Of a stretch of 16,974 bases of DNA, positions 1 to 5,869 are shown piece by piece. Every line of letters starts with the position of its first letter. Within the stretch, counting starts at the first letter, position 1. The translations under genes were made by a program, and so were the position numbers. Origin of the DNA: JAUQQI01 sp042408785 (GTDB lineage: Bacteria > Chloroflexota > Dehalococcoidia > JAUQQI01); NCBI GenBank assembly GCA_042408785.1, contig JBHOQU010000117.1, forward strand, positions 1 to 16,974, in the 5' to 3' direction. Under the pieces are notes generated by a model. The model did no database searches. It saw nothing but the letters and a program-made list of their open reading frames with translations, and was not told the origin of the DNA.

Positions 1-279
1 GTCAAAGACATGATAGTGAAAGATGATGCCGAACCGGAGAAAGTGCATGTGGGGGTCGAGGTTGGGCAGGTCGCTGCCGAAGGCCACGCTGATGGTGTCC
101 TTGGCCGGGCGCTGGGGCGCCTGGGGTTGGGTTGGGGCGGCGGGCTGGGGTGAGCAGGCGGCCACTACGGGGGCGGCCGCTGCCCCGCCCGAGACCAGGA
201 CGGCCTTAAGAAAATCTCGCCGGCTTATTAAGCCCTTTTTGTAAAACCAGTGCCAGCGGTCCGCCACCTCATAGGCCAT
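1..279 (-). CDS. Peptide-type ABC transporter substrate-binding lipoprotein, N-terminal part (cut by window edge)
   Basis: The first 93 codons of a minus-strand gene that runs off the left edge. The ATG at 279 is preceded by a strong ribosome binding site (AAGGAGGAGG, 283-292). The protein begins MAYEVADRWHWFYKKG, then has a near-perfect twin-arginine motif (SRRDFLK, about residues 19-25), a short hydrophobic Ala/Val-rich stretch and a lipobox ending VAAC, so it is probably exported folded by Tat and lipid-anchored. A Pro/Gln/Ala linker follows, then ISVAFGSDLPNLDPHMHF, which resembles the start of family-5 (DppA/OppA/NikA) solute-binding proteins, where the mature domain typically opens with '...LDP...'. 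Substrate cannot be told. It is a different gene from the second binding protein at 5870-7525, with which it shares the same export architecture. The missing remainder would be about 450-500 residues. Confidence 0.8.
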   Translation of the reverse strand, partial: MAYEVADRWHWFYKKGLISRRDFLKAVLVSGGAAAAPVVAACSPQPAAPTQPQAPQRPAKDTISVAFGSDLPNLDPHMHFLRFGIIFHYHVFD

Positions 280-400
280 CGCCCTCCTCCTTGGTGAAAA
301 CTGCGCCGCTGAGCCGACAGCAGGCAACTGGATTTTAAACATACCTAGCCTGCGGGTATTCCTGGGCTAACCGGCGGCCAGGTGGTTTGGGTAAACTCAA

Positions 401-916
401 TTGGGTCGCGTGGGAAGGCAAGTTGGTTTCATAGGCGCCGGCATCATCATCGGGCTGGTGTTCGGGCTGCTGGCCGGCTGGGTCCTGTGGGGCAGAGCTG
501 CGCCCGGAGCCGTCAGTCCCGGTGGGGACTATTATCGCGTCCTGCGGGTGATTGATGGGGACACTATCGTTGTCGAGGGGGGCGAGCATGTTCGCTACCT
601 GGGGGTTGACGCCCCGGAGACGCGGGGAACGCCCGAATGCTACGGCCGGGAGGCTACCGAACGAAACCGCCAGCTGGTGGAGGGCAAAAGGGTCCACCTT
701 GAGGCCGACGGGCGGGACCGGGACCGCTACGGCCGGCTGCTGCGCTGGGTCTGGGTCGACAGCACCCTGGTCAATGAGCAGCTCATCCGGGAGGGGTACG
801 CCACTGTTTACCGGGACGAGCCGGCGGCCAAGTACATGGACCGGCTGCTGGCGGCCGAAGCCGAGGCCCGAAGTCGTGGGGCCGGCCTTTGGTCGGCCTG
901 CCGGCCCCGCCGCTGA
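401..916 (+). CDS. Membrane-anchored staphylococcal-nuclease-like (thermonuclease) protein
   Basis: 171 residues. Residues 8-31 form one hydrophobic helix (signal anchor or signal peptide), so the nuclease domain (about 46-166) should lie outside the membrane. The SNase signature is intact: DGDT at 52-55, RYLGVDAPET at 65-74 (R65 and E73 match catalytic Arg35 and Glu43; D54 and D70 match calcium ligands Asp21 and Asp40) and DRYGRLL, where R112 matches Arg87. C80 and C167 could form a disulfide. The family cleaves DNA and RNA with calcium to 3'-phosphate products; here a role in extracellular nucleic-acid scavenging is inference. The start is uncertain: TTG at 401 or in-frame GTG at 410, neither with a good Shine-Dalgarno. 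The gene converges on the CopD-like gene with only 6 bp between stop codons. Confidence 0.88.
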   Translation: MGRVGRQVGFIGAGIIIGLVFGLLAGWVLWGRAAPGAVSPGGDYYRVLRVIDGDTIVVEGGEHVRYLGVDAPETRGTPECYGREATERNRQLVEGKRVHLEADGRDRDRYGRLLRWVWVDSTLVNEQLIREGYATVYRDEPAAKYMDRLLAAEAEARSRGAGLWSACRPRR

Positions 917-938
917 GCCTGCCTACGGGGCAAGGCTC
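915..938. terminator. Possible hairpin between convergent genes
   Basis: GAGCCT (915-920) pairs with AGGCTC (933-938), and the stem extends inward with GCC/GGC around a single-base bulge and a short loop. It sits exactly where the nuclease gene and the CopD-like gene converge. There is no T-run on either strand, so rho-independent termination is only a possibility. Confidence 0.3.
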
Positions 939-1387
939 CGCTCGTAAAGCAACCGAAGCACCGCCACCAGGAGGTAGATGGCCAGCCCGGCGGTCAGGAT
1001 GAACTCGGGCGCCCCAAGGGTGTGCCGCCCCAGCCGGAGGCTGAGCCGGCGGCCGCCGCCCAGCTCCAGGGCCAGGTAAAAGGCTAAGAGGGCGAGGACC
1101 ACTTTGGCCCCCAGCACCAGCACGTAAGGTGTAGTTGCCGCCGGGGAGGAAAGGCGGTCGAAGGTAAGGACCATCCCCGAAACCAGCAAAACCACGATGG
1201 CGGTGTTTACCAGCTCCCGGAAACGCTGGCGGACGGCTTTGTCCATCAGGGAGCGGGCCCCCTCAGGCAGGAGCCGAACGGCGGGCCGGTAGACCAGAAA
1301 CAAGAAGAGGGAGCCTCCCACCCAGAAGAGGGCCGCTACGGCATGCACCCACCGAAGGACAACCCGGACCAGGTCAACCCATTCCAA
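923..1387 (-). CDS. CopD-like four-helix membrane protein
   Basis: 154 residues with four clear hydrophobic helices at about 10-33, 59-76, 87-109 and 125-148. The first carries RWVHAVAALFWVGGSLF, the His plus FWVGG pattern typical of the CopD/copper-resistance D membrane domain (also seen in related small heme-handling membrane proteins). The family is linked to copper uptake or membrane redox chemistry; the exact role here is unknown. The start is a TTG at 1387, the best available, with a G-rich stretch just upstream. It lies 15 bp after the TlpA-like lipoprotein gene, so it is the last gene of a three-gene operon with two thioredoxin-like proteins. That context favours a periplasmic copper or cytochrome-maturation function. 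Assignment to CopD is by pattern and topology, not by a computed alignment. Confidence 0.6.
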   Translation of the reverse strand: MEWVDLVRVVLRWVHAVAALFWVGGSLFLFLVYRPAVRLLPEGARSLMDKAVRQRFRELVNTAIVVLLVSGMVLTFDRLSSPAATTPYVLVLGAKVVLALLAFYLALELGGGRRLSLRLGRHTLGAPEFILTAGLAIYLLVAVLRLLYERSLAP

Positions 1388-1402
1388 GGGCGGCCCCCCG
1401 GC

Positions 1403-1960
1403 CTACCCGCCGCCCAGCAGGTCCTCGATGAGGAGATTGACCCGGTTCTTGCTGATGGCCCCCACCCACCGGTGGCGGATTCGCCCCTGGCCGTCGATAA
1501 AGACCGAGGTCGGCAGGCCCGTAATCTCATAAAGGGTTGCGACCCGGTCGCCCACGTCCAGTCCCATCGGGTAGGTGAGCCCGAACTCCTGGATGAAGGC
1601 CCGGGCGCTTTCTTCCCGGTCCTGGACGGCGATGCCCACAACCATAACCCCCTCGTCCCGATATTGCTGCCAGGCGTTTTCCAGCACCGGCGCCTCGGCC
1701 CGGCAGGGTCCGCACCAGGAGGCCCAGAAGTTCAGCACCACCGGCCGGCCGCGGTAGGCGCTGAGCTTAAACTCGCCCCCGTCAAAAAGCCTCAACGTGA
1801 AATCCCGGGCCAGGTCGTCCGGCTCGGCGGGGGCGGAAGAAGCCGCCGAGCCGGAGGCTCCCGGCAGAAACCGGCCGAGCCGCCCCAGGGTCTGGCAGCC
1901 GGCGGCTCCCAGGACTGCGAAGCCGGCCAGCAGGAGAAAGTGCCGGCGGGAGGCCTTCAT
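1403..1960 (-). CDS. TlpA/ResA-like thioredoxin lipoprotein
   Basis: 185 residues from the ATG at 1960, which has GAGGAGG seven bases upstream; a longer reading to 2017 has no such support. The N-terminus has SRRHFLLLAG (twin-arginine-like, 4-13) and a lipobox ending GAAGC (Cys22). After an Ala/Ser/Pro linker comes a thioredoxin fold of the TlpA/AhpC-TSA type: DFTLRLFDGGEF, then FWASWCGPC with active-site cysteines C83 and C86, and the cis-proline loop GLPTSVFID (P150). Such proteins reduce or exchange disulfides outside the membrane, for example in apocytochrome c or copper-centre assembly. Its ATG overlaps the upstream gene's stop as ATGA (4 bp), implying translational coupling. It is clearly paralogous to that upstream gene but has a GP rather than VP dipeptide in the CXXC motif. 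Confidence 0.88.
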   Translation of the reverse strand: MKASRRHFLLLAGFAVLGAAGCQTLGRLGRFLPGASGSAASSAPAEPDDLARDFTLRLFDGGEFKLSAYRGRPVVLNFWASWCGPCRAEAPVLENAWQQYRDEGVMVVGIAVQDREESARAFIQEFGLTYPMGLDVGDRVATLYEITGLPTSVFIDGQGRIRHRWVGAISKNRVNLLIEDLLGGG

Positions 1961-2481
1961 CGGCGAACCTCCTCGATCAGGGCCAGCAGGGCAGCCTCGG
2001 TGAGGGGGCCGTTCCACTTCCGGCGGATGGTGCCGTCCGGGGATATCAAGTACGTTTCGGGGATCCCGGTCACCCCGTAGTCGACCGCCACCGACCCGGT
2101 GGGGTCCGGGCCGTTGGGAAAGGTCAGGCCGAGCTCCTTAATATAGGCCCGGGCGGCGGCCTCATTATCCCAGATGTTCACCCCCACCACAACCACCCCC
2201 TGGTCCCGGTAGCGGCCCCAGACCGACTCCAGAACGGGCGCCTCGGTCCGACAGGGGACGCACCAAGAGGCCCAGAAGTTGACCACGACAACCTTGCCCC
2301 GCTGGGCGCTCAGGTCAAATCGGCCGCCGTCAAAAAGGTTGAGGCTGAAGTCCGGGGCCGGCCGGACCCGGATGGGAACGAGGGCCGCCGAGCTACCCTG
2401 GCGCACCAGGCCGAAGCCCAAAAGCCCCAGGATGCCAAAGGCCACCAGCAGGACAAGGCCCAACCCGACAAGACGCGCCAT
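1957..2481 (-). CDS. CcmG/DsbE-like membrane-anchored thioredoxin
   Basis: 174 residues. Residues 4-26 form a single N-terminal membrane anchor; the rest is a thioredoxin-like domain facing out. It shows PDFSLNLFDGGRFDLS, FWASWCVPC with C74 and C77, and GVTGIPETYLISPDG (cis-Pro141). The last is close to the GVxGxPETFLID signature of CcmG/DsbE, which keeps apocytochrome c haem-binding cysteines reduced. First gene of the operon with the lipoprotein thioredoxin (4 bp overlap) and the CopD-like gene. A TATAAT lies only a few bases upstream of the ATG at 2481, with no strong Shine-Dalgarno, so the message could be nearly leaderless. Calling it cytochrome c maturation rather than general disulfide reduction rests on the PET motif; no other ccm gene is in the window. 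Confidence 0.87.
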   Translation of the reverse strand: MARLVGLGLVLLVAFGILGLLGFGLVRQGSSAALVPIRVRPAPDFSLNLFDGGRFDLSAQRGKVVVVNFWASWCVPCRTEAPVLESVWGRYRDQGVVVVGVNIWDNEAAARAYIKELGLTFPNGPDPTGSVAVDYGVTGIPETYLISPDGTIRRKWNGPLTEAALLALIEEVRR

Positions 2482-2494
2482 CTTTCCCGCCCCA

Positions 2495-2500
2495 ATTATA
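2495..2500 (-). promoter_or_regulatory. Possible -10 element for the thioredoxin/CopD operon
   Basis: A perfect TATAAT on the minus strand, 14 bases upstream of the ATG at 2481. A TTGAAA is present further up but only 12 bases away, so there is no well-spaced -35 box. If used, transcription would begin about 6-8 bases before the start codon. Confidence 0.35.
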
Positions 2501-2545
2501 AACCCCCCGGAGTTTCAAGGTTTGCTGATGACCTGACTTGAAGGA

Positions 2546-2616
2546 GCCGTTATGGGCCCCGACAACGGCCCGGCAACCCTGTCCGGGTACCGAAACCGAA
2601 AAGCCTCCGGTTACCC
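2546..2616 (+). other. Run of hairpins in the divergent intergenic region
   Basis: The 212-bp gap between the divergent thioredoxin and KaiC genes holds closely packed inverted repeats. GCCGTT (2546-2551) pairs with AACGGC (2564-2569). CCCGG (2569-2573) pairs with CCGGG (2583-2587). GGGTA (2585-2589) pairs with TACCC (2612-2616), enclosing ACCG (2595-2598) paired with CGGT (2608-2611). The second and third arms overlap by three bases, so they could be alternatives. All lie upstream of the KaiC -35 box, so they would be in RNA only if a second promoter exists. They could also be protein-binding sites. No known riboswitch class fits convincingly. Confidence 0.4.
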
Positions 2617-2627
2617 CCCTTGGTGAA

Positions 2628-2656
2628 TTGACAAATCATCCGTCGCATCGTAGTAT
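2628..2656 (+). promoter_or_regulatory. Sigma-70-type promoter for the KaiC/HTH pair
   Basis: A perfect TTGACA -35 box (2628-2633), a 17-base spacer and TAGTAT (2651-2656, four of six to TATAAT). The predicted start is near 2663, giving a leader of about 30 bases before the KaiC ATG at 2694. Confidence 0.65.
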
Positions 2657-2693
2657 TTAGCTTGCCCGCAGCCCGCGGGGAAGGTGGTGGGAG

Positions 2694-3599
2694 ATGGACG
2701 AGCACAGCGTCACCCGGCCCGAAGTCAGGCCCGTGGAAGATGCTGTCGAAGTTTTACGGGAGGCCGGAAAACGCGCACCCCGCCTGTTTGGAATTCCCAC
2801 CGGCGTCGAGGGCCTGGACGAGCTTTTTTACAGCACCCGGTTCGAGAACGGGGTTCCCCGGAAAGTGCCCCTCGGCGGCTACCCTGCCCTGGCCGTCATC
2901 AATCTTACGGGCGTGGCCGATACCGGCAAGACCCTCATGGTGGAGCAGTTTGCCATCAAGCAGGCATCCCTTGGCTATCCGGTCTGCTTTGTCACCGTGG
3001 AGGCACCGGGCCCCTTTGTAGCCGGGGCCCTTCGGACTCGCGCCGCGGCTATGGGGACCGAATTCGCGCAGATTCAGGACCGGATAGTCCTCGTCGACGC
3101 CGCCTCCCACGCCCAGTTGCGGGACGACCTGCCGACCCTGCTGGCAACCCTGGCTCACACCATCCGCCGTTTCGATATTAAGTCGGTGGTCATCGATTCG
3201 GTCACGGGCCTCTTTGAGGCGAAAGAGATCTTCGCCCGTCAGGTCGTGCGGCAGCTCTTTAACTTCATGAAGCGGTGGTACCAGACGGCGGTCTTCGTTT
3301 CGCAGAAACGAACCGGTCATGAGGAGCTGACGGCCGAGGCGGCCGGAGGCTACGCCGTAAGCCACATCGTCGACTGCACCATTGTCCTGGCCAAGCGGCT
3401 CATCCAGACCCCGGGCGAAGCCCGGTTTTACCGGCGGCCCATTGGGGAGGTCGTTCGTATGCTGCGAATCGACGGCTGTCGGCTGTGCGGCCACAGCACC
3501 GCCACCCACCTGTTGGAAATCACCGAGACGGGCCTGGTCAAGGTAGGCCCGCCAATCTCGCGGCTGGGAGGTAGAGAAGAGGCCGATGCAGGAGGTTAA
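2694..3599 (+). CDS. KaiC/RadA-family ATPase, AF_0795-like thermophile group
   Basis: 301 residues, a single KaiC domain rather than the double domain of clock KaiC. It opens with RLFGIPTGVEGLDELFY (31-46), the usual 'G.P.G...LD.l' entry to KaiC/RadA domains. The Walker A motif is GVADTGKT (73-80), Walker B is VVID168S, and the likely catalytic glutamate is E103 in FVTVEAPGP, a lone Glu where clock KaiC has two. Near the C-terminus, GCRLCGHSTATH (261-272) supplies C262, C265, H267 and H272, a possible metal knuckle. From memory, this pattern and the neighbour fit the 'thermo_KaiC_2' (AF_0795) family found mainly in thermophilic archaea and bacteria; function unknown, presumed ATP-dependent signalling. 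Start ATG 2694 has AAGGTGGTGG upstream. Its last 14 bases overlap the next gene. Confidence 0.85.
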   Translation: MDEHSVTRPEVRPVEDAVEVLREAGKRAPRLFGIPTGVEGLDELFYSTRFENGVPRKVPLGGYPALAVINLTGVADTGKTLMVEQFAIKQASLGYPVCFVTVEAPGPFVAGALRTRAAAMGTEFAQIQDRIVLVDAASHAQLRDDLPTLLATLAHTIRRFDIKSVVIDSVTGLFEAKEIFARQVVRQLFNFMKRWYQTAVFVSQKRTGHEELTAEAAGGYAVSHIVDCTIVLAKRLIQTPGEARFYRRPIGEVVRMLRIDGCRLCGHSTATHLLEITETGLVKVGPPISRLGGREEADAGG

Positions 3600-4014
3600 A
3601 CCCCAAGAGGTCAAACCGGATGGCCTTTCGCTGCTGGTTTTCTTGAAGTGTCTTGAGCTTATCGGCGGGCCCCGGCGCCTCTTCGAGCTCCGAAACCTCA
3701 CCTGGGTGCCCAGCCTGATGGAGGCCGCCTATGCAGTGGTCCTCCGGGAACACTTTAACCGGACCGAAGATGAGGTCGCCCAGTTCCTCGGCCTCACCCG
3801 GGCTTCGGTCCGGAACATCCTCCGGGCGGACCCGGAGGCGGTCCGGGAGCGGCTGGAGGGCGCCCTGGAGGAGCGGCGGCGCGGCGCCCACGTCCACATC
3901 GCCGGCGGCCTTGCCAAGCTGGCTTACCGAAGCATCAAAACCGAGGGGGCGACGCTGGGGCTGCTGGACGAGGTGTCGGCGGCCCTGGCGGCGTTCCAGC
4001 AGATAAGGCTTTAA
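3586..4014 (+). CDS. KaiC-adjacent helix-turn-helix regulatory protein (near_KaiC_dom type)
   Basis: 142 residues, no membrane segment. Residues 39-86 (LTWVPSLMEAAYAVVLREHF, then TEDEVAQFLGLTRASVRNIL) form a sigma-region-4-like helix-turn-helix with the recognition helix around 70-81. A basic linker (EERRRGAHVHIA, 96-106) and a short alpha-helical tail follow. This matches what I recall of TIGR03879 ('near_KaiC_dom'), a probable regulatory domain found beside its KaiC partner. It starts inside the KaiC gene (14 bp overlap, out of frame), so the two are translationally coupled and probably act together. The DNA target is unknown. The N-terminus repeats QEVKP twice (2-6, 7-11), a small duplication. 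The gene ends 7 bp from the convergent permease gene. Confidence 0.75.
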   Translation: MQEVKPQEVKPDGLSLLVFLKCLELIGGPRRLFELRNLTWVPSLMEAAYAVVLREHFNRTEDEVAQFLGLTRASVRNILRADPEAVRERLEGALEERRRGAHVHIAGGLAKLAYRSIKTEGATLGLLDEVSAALAAFQQIRL

Positions 4015-4021
4015 AGGCCGG

Positions 4022-4912
4022 TCAAACCTGCAGCCTCGGGTCGAGGGCCTCCCGCAGGCCGTCGCCCAGGAAATTGATGCTTATCACTGTCAGGGAGATG
4101 AGGGCCCCGGGGTAAATGGCCAGCTCCGGAACGGTTCGCAGGTAGCGCTGGGCATCCTGGAGCATATTGCCCCACGAGGCCTGGGGCGGCTGGACCCCGT
4201 AGCCTAAGAAGCTTAGGGCCGATTCCAGAAGGATGGCCTGGGCCACCTGAAGGGTTGCGGCCACAATGATAGGGGCCAGGGTGTTGGGCAGGATGTGCAG
4301 AAAGATGATCCGCCCCGAACCAGCCCCCAGCACCCGCGCCGCGTCCACGAATTCCCGCTCCCGGAGGGAGAGAAACTCGGCCCGGATGATCCGGGCCACT
4401 GCCGGCCAGGAAAGCCCGCCGATAATCAGAATCACAAAGGTCAAGTTCGTTTGAACGAAGGAACTCAAAACCAGGGCCAGGGGCAGGATGGGTATCGCCA
4501 GCATCACGTTGATCAGGCCCGAGAGGAGGGCATCGACCCGGCCGCCGTAGTAGCCGGCCGGCGCCCCGGCCAGGACCCCGATGGCCACCGTTAGGACGGC
4601 CGCGCCGAAGCCCACGCTCAATGATATTCGGCCGGCGTGTAGCAGTCGGCTTAAAAGGTCCCGGCCCACGTCGTCCGTTCCCAGGGGGTGTTCGGGCCTG
4701 GGTGGGGCCAGGATGTTCAGGCTGGCAGCATCCGGGTCGTACGGCGAAATCACCGGCGCCAGGGCCGAAGCCAGCACCAGAAGGGCCAGGATGAAGGCGC
4801 TGGCCAGGGCCAGGTGGTGGCGGCGAAAGGTGCGCCAGGCGCGCCCGGCCGGCGTCAGCGCCTTTCTGAGCTTGATGGCCTCCTCGGTCTGGTCCTGGGC
4901 AACTGCCGGCAT
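4022..4912 (-). CDS. DppC/OppC-type ABC transporter permease
   Basis: 296 residues, the usual length for DppC/OppC. An N-terminal cytoplasmic tail is followed by a first helix (about 35-57), the family linker PYDPDAASLNILAPPRPEHPLGTDDVGRDLLSRLL, then five more helices. The ABC-permease EAA loop is present as EFVDAARVLGAGSGRIIFLHILPN (about 187-210), where the ATPase docks. The C-terminus has the typical INFLGDGLREALDPR. With the DppB-like partner it forms the membrane channel for a peptide-sized or glycoside-sized solute delivered by the binding protein at 5870-7525. It follows that partner by 3 bp and is the last gene of the LacI cluster. No ATPase genes follow, which is unusual; they must be supplied from elsewhere or the transporter is incomplete. 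Confidence 0.93.
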   Translation of the reverse strand: MPAVAQDQTEEAIKLRKALTPAGRAWRTFRRHHLALASAFILALLVLASALAPVISPYDPDAASLNILAPPRPEHPLGTDDVGRDLLSRLLHAGRISLSVGFGAAVLTVAIGVLAGAPAGYYGGRVDALLSGLINVMLAIPILPLALVLSSFVQTNLTFVILIIGGLSWPAVARIIRAEFLSLREREFVDAARVLGAGSGRIIFLHILPNTLAPIIVAATLQVAQAILLESALSFLGYGVQPPQASWGNMLQDAQRYLRTVPELAIYPGALISLTVISINFLGDGLREALDPRLQV

Positions 4913-4915
4913 CGC

Positions 4916-5866
4916 TTAGCTCAACCTGATGCGGGGGTCCACCCAGCCGTAGGCCAGGTCGGCCAGCAGGTTTCCGAGAACGGTCAGCACCGCCATGATC
5001 ATGAAGGCGGCCATGAGCACCGGGTAGTCCCGGCTGGCCAGGGCTTCGGCCAGCAGCCGGCCCATGCCCGGCCAGGCGAAGACCACCTCGGTTATCATCG
5101 CCCCGCCTACCAGGCTTCCCCCCTGCAGGCCGATGAGGGTAACCAGGGGCAGCAGGGCGTTGCGCAGGGCATGCCGGGTAAGCACCGTCCACTCGCTTAA
5201 GCCCTTGGCCCGGGCCAGCCTGATGTAGTCCTGGTGGAGAACCTCAAGCAGGCTGGACCGGACATACCGGCTCCAGGCGGCGATATACATGGTGGCCAGA
5301 ACGCTGGCCGGGCCTACCAGGTGAAGGAGCCGGTCCACCGGGTCGTGCTCGAGGCCGATGGTGGCCATCCCGCCCGAGGGCAGGAGGCGCAACTTTACCG
5401 AGAAGACCAGCAGCACCATCATCCCCAGCCAGAAGGTGGGAATCGAAACCCCCAGCATCGCGGCAATGCTGGCCAGATACTGCACGGGCCGCCACCGGCT
5501 CACCGCCGAGATAACCCCGAAGGGGACCGACAGCAGGAGGGCGATAAGCAGGGCTGCCGCCATCAGCTGAACGGTGTTGGGGAGCCGGCCGGCTAGGACG
5601 CTGACGACCGGCTCCCGATATCTGAAGGATATGCCCCAGTCGCCCCGCAGGACACCCCCGAGCCACCGGATGTACTGGACCGGCGCCGGCTGGTCGGTCC
5701 CCAGCAGGCGGGAGATCCGCTCCAGGTCCTCGGGGCCGGCGTCGGGCCCAGCGTAGAGGGCGGCCGGGCCGCCCGGCGCCAGCTGAAGGAGCCCGAAAAG
5801 CAGAATGGATATTATCAGCAGGGTTGGGACCGCCAGCAGTGTCCGGCGGATGAGATAGCGATTCAT
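4916..5866 (-). CDS. DppB/OppB-type ABC transporter permease
   Basis: 316 residues, standard for DppB/OppB. It begins with the classic MNRYLIRRTLLAVPTLLIIS helix, has the family's outside loop (LGTDQPAPVQYIRWLGGVLRGDWGISFRYREPV) and an EAA loop DYIRLARAKGLSEWTVLTRHALRNAL (about 217-242). It ends with LADLAYGWVDPRIRLS, typical of the subfamily. It is the heterodimer partner of the DppC-like permease. Spacing is 3 bp from the binding-protein stop and 3 bp to the next start, so the three transporter genes are cotranscribed. It shows no truncation or unusual residues. Substrate specificity comes from the binding protein and cannot be read from this subunit. Confidence 0.93.
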   Translation of the reverse strand: MNRYLIRRTLLAVPTLLIISILLFGLLQLAPGGPAALYAGPDAGPEDLERISRLLGTDQPAPVQYIRWLGGVLRGDWGISFRYREPVVSVLAGRLPNTVQLMAAALLIALLLSVPFGVISAVSRWRPVQYLASIAAMLGVSIPTFWLGMMVLLVFSVKLRLLPSGGMATIGLEHDPVDRLLHLVGPASVLATMYIAAWSRYVRSSLLEVLHQDYIRLARAKGLSEWTVLTRHALRNALLPLVTLIGLQGGSLVGGAMITEVVFAWPGMGRLLAEALASRDYPVLMAAFMIMAVLTVLGNLLADLAYGWVDPRIRLS

Positions 5867-5869
5867 CGA

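Noticed and set aside
23..244. Small plus-strand open frame at the left edge.
   Set aside because: Antisense to the signal peptide and linker of the partial binding protein; composition is that of a GC-rich shadow frame.
2569..2616. Resemblance of GGCAACC...AAAAGCCTCCGG to a cyclic-di-GMP-I (GEMM) or SAM riboswitch.
   Set aside because: Only short words match. The second helical arm and the tetraloop receptor of GEMM are missing, the SAM-I kink-turn is absent, and the segment lies upstream of the KaiC promoter.
2754..3701. Long open frame on the minus strand opposite the KaiC gene.
   Set aside because: It is the antisense shadow of a clearly recognisable ATPase in GC-rich DNA; its translation has no domain-like patterns and no ribosome binding site.
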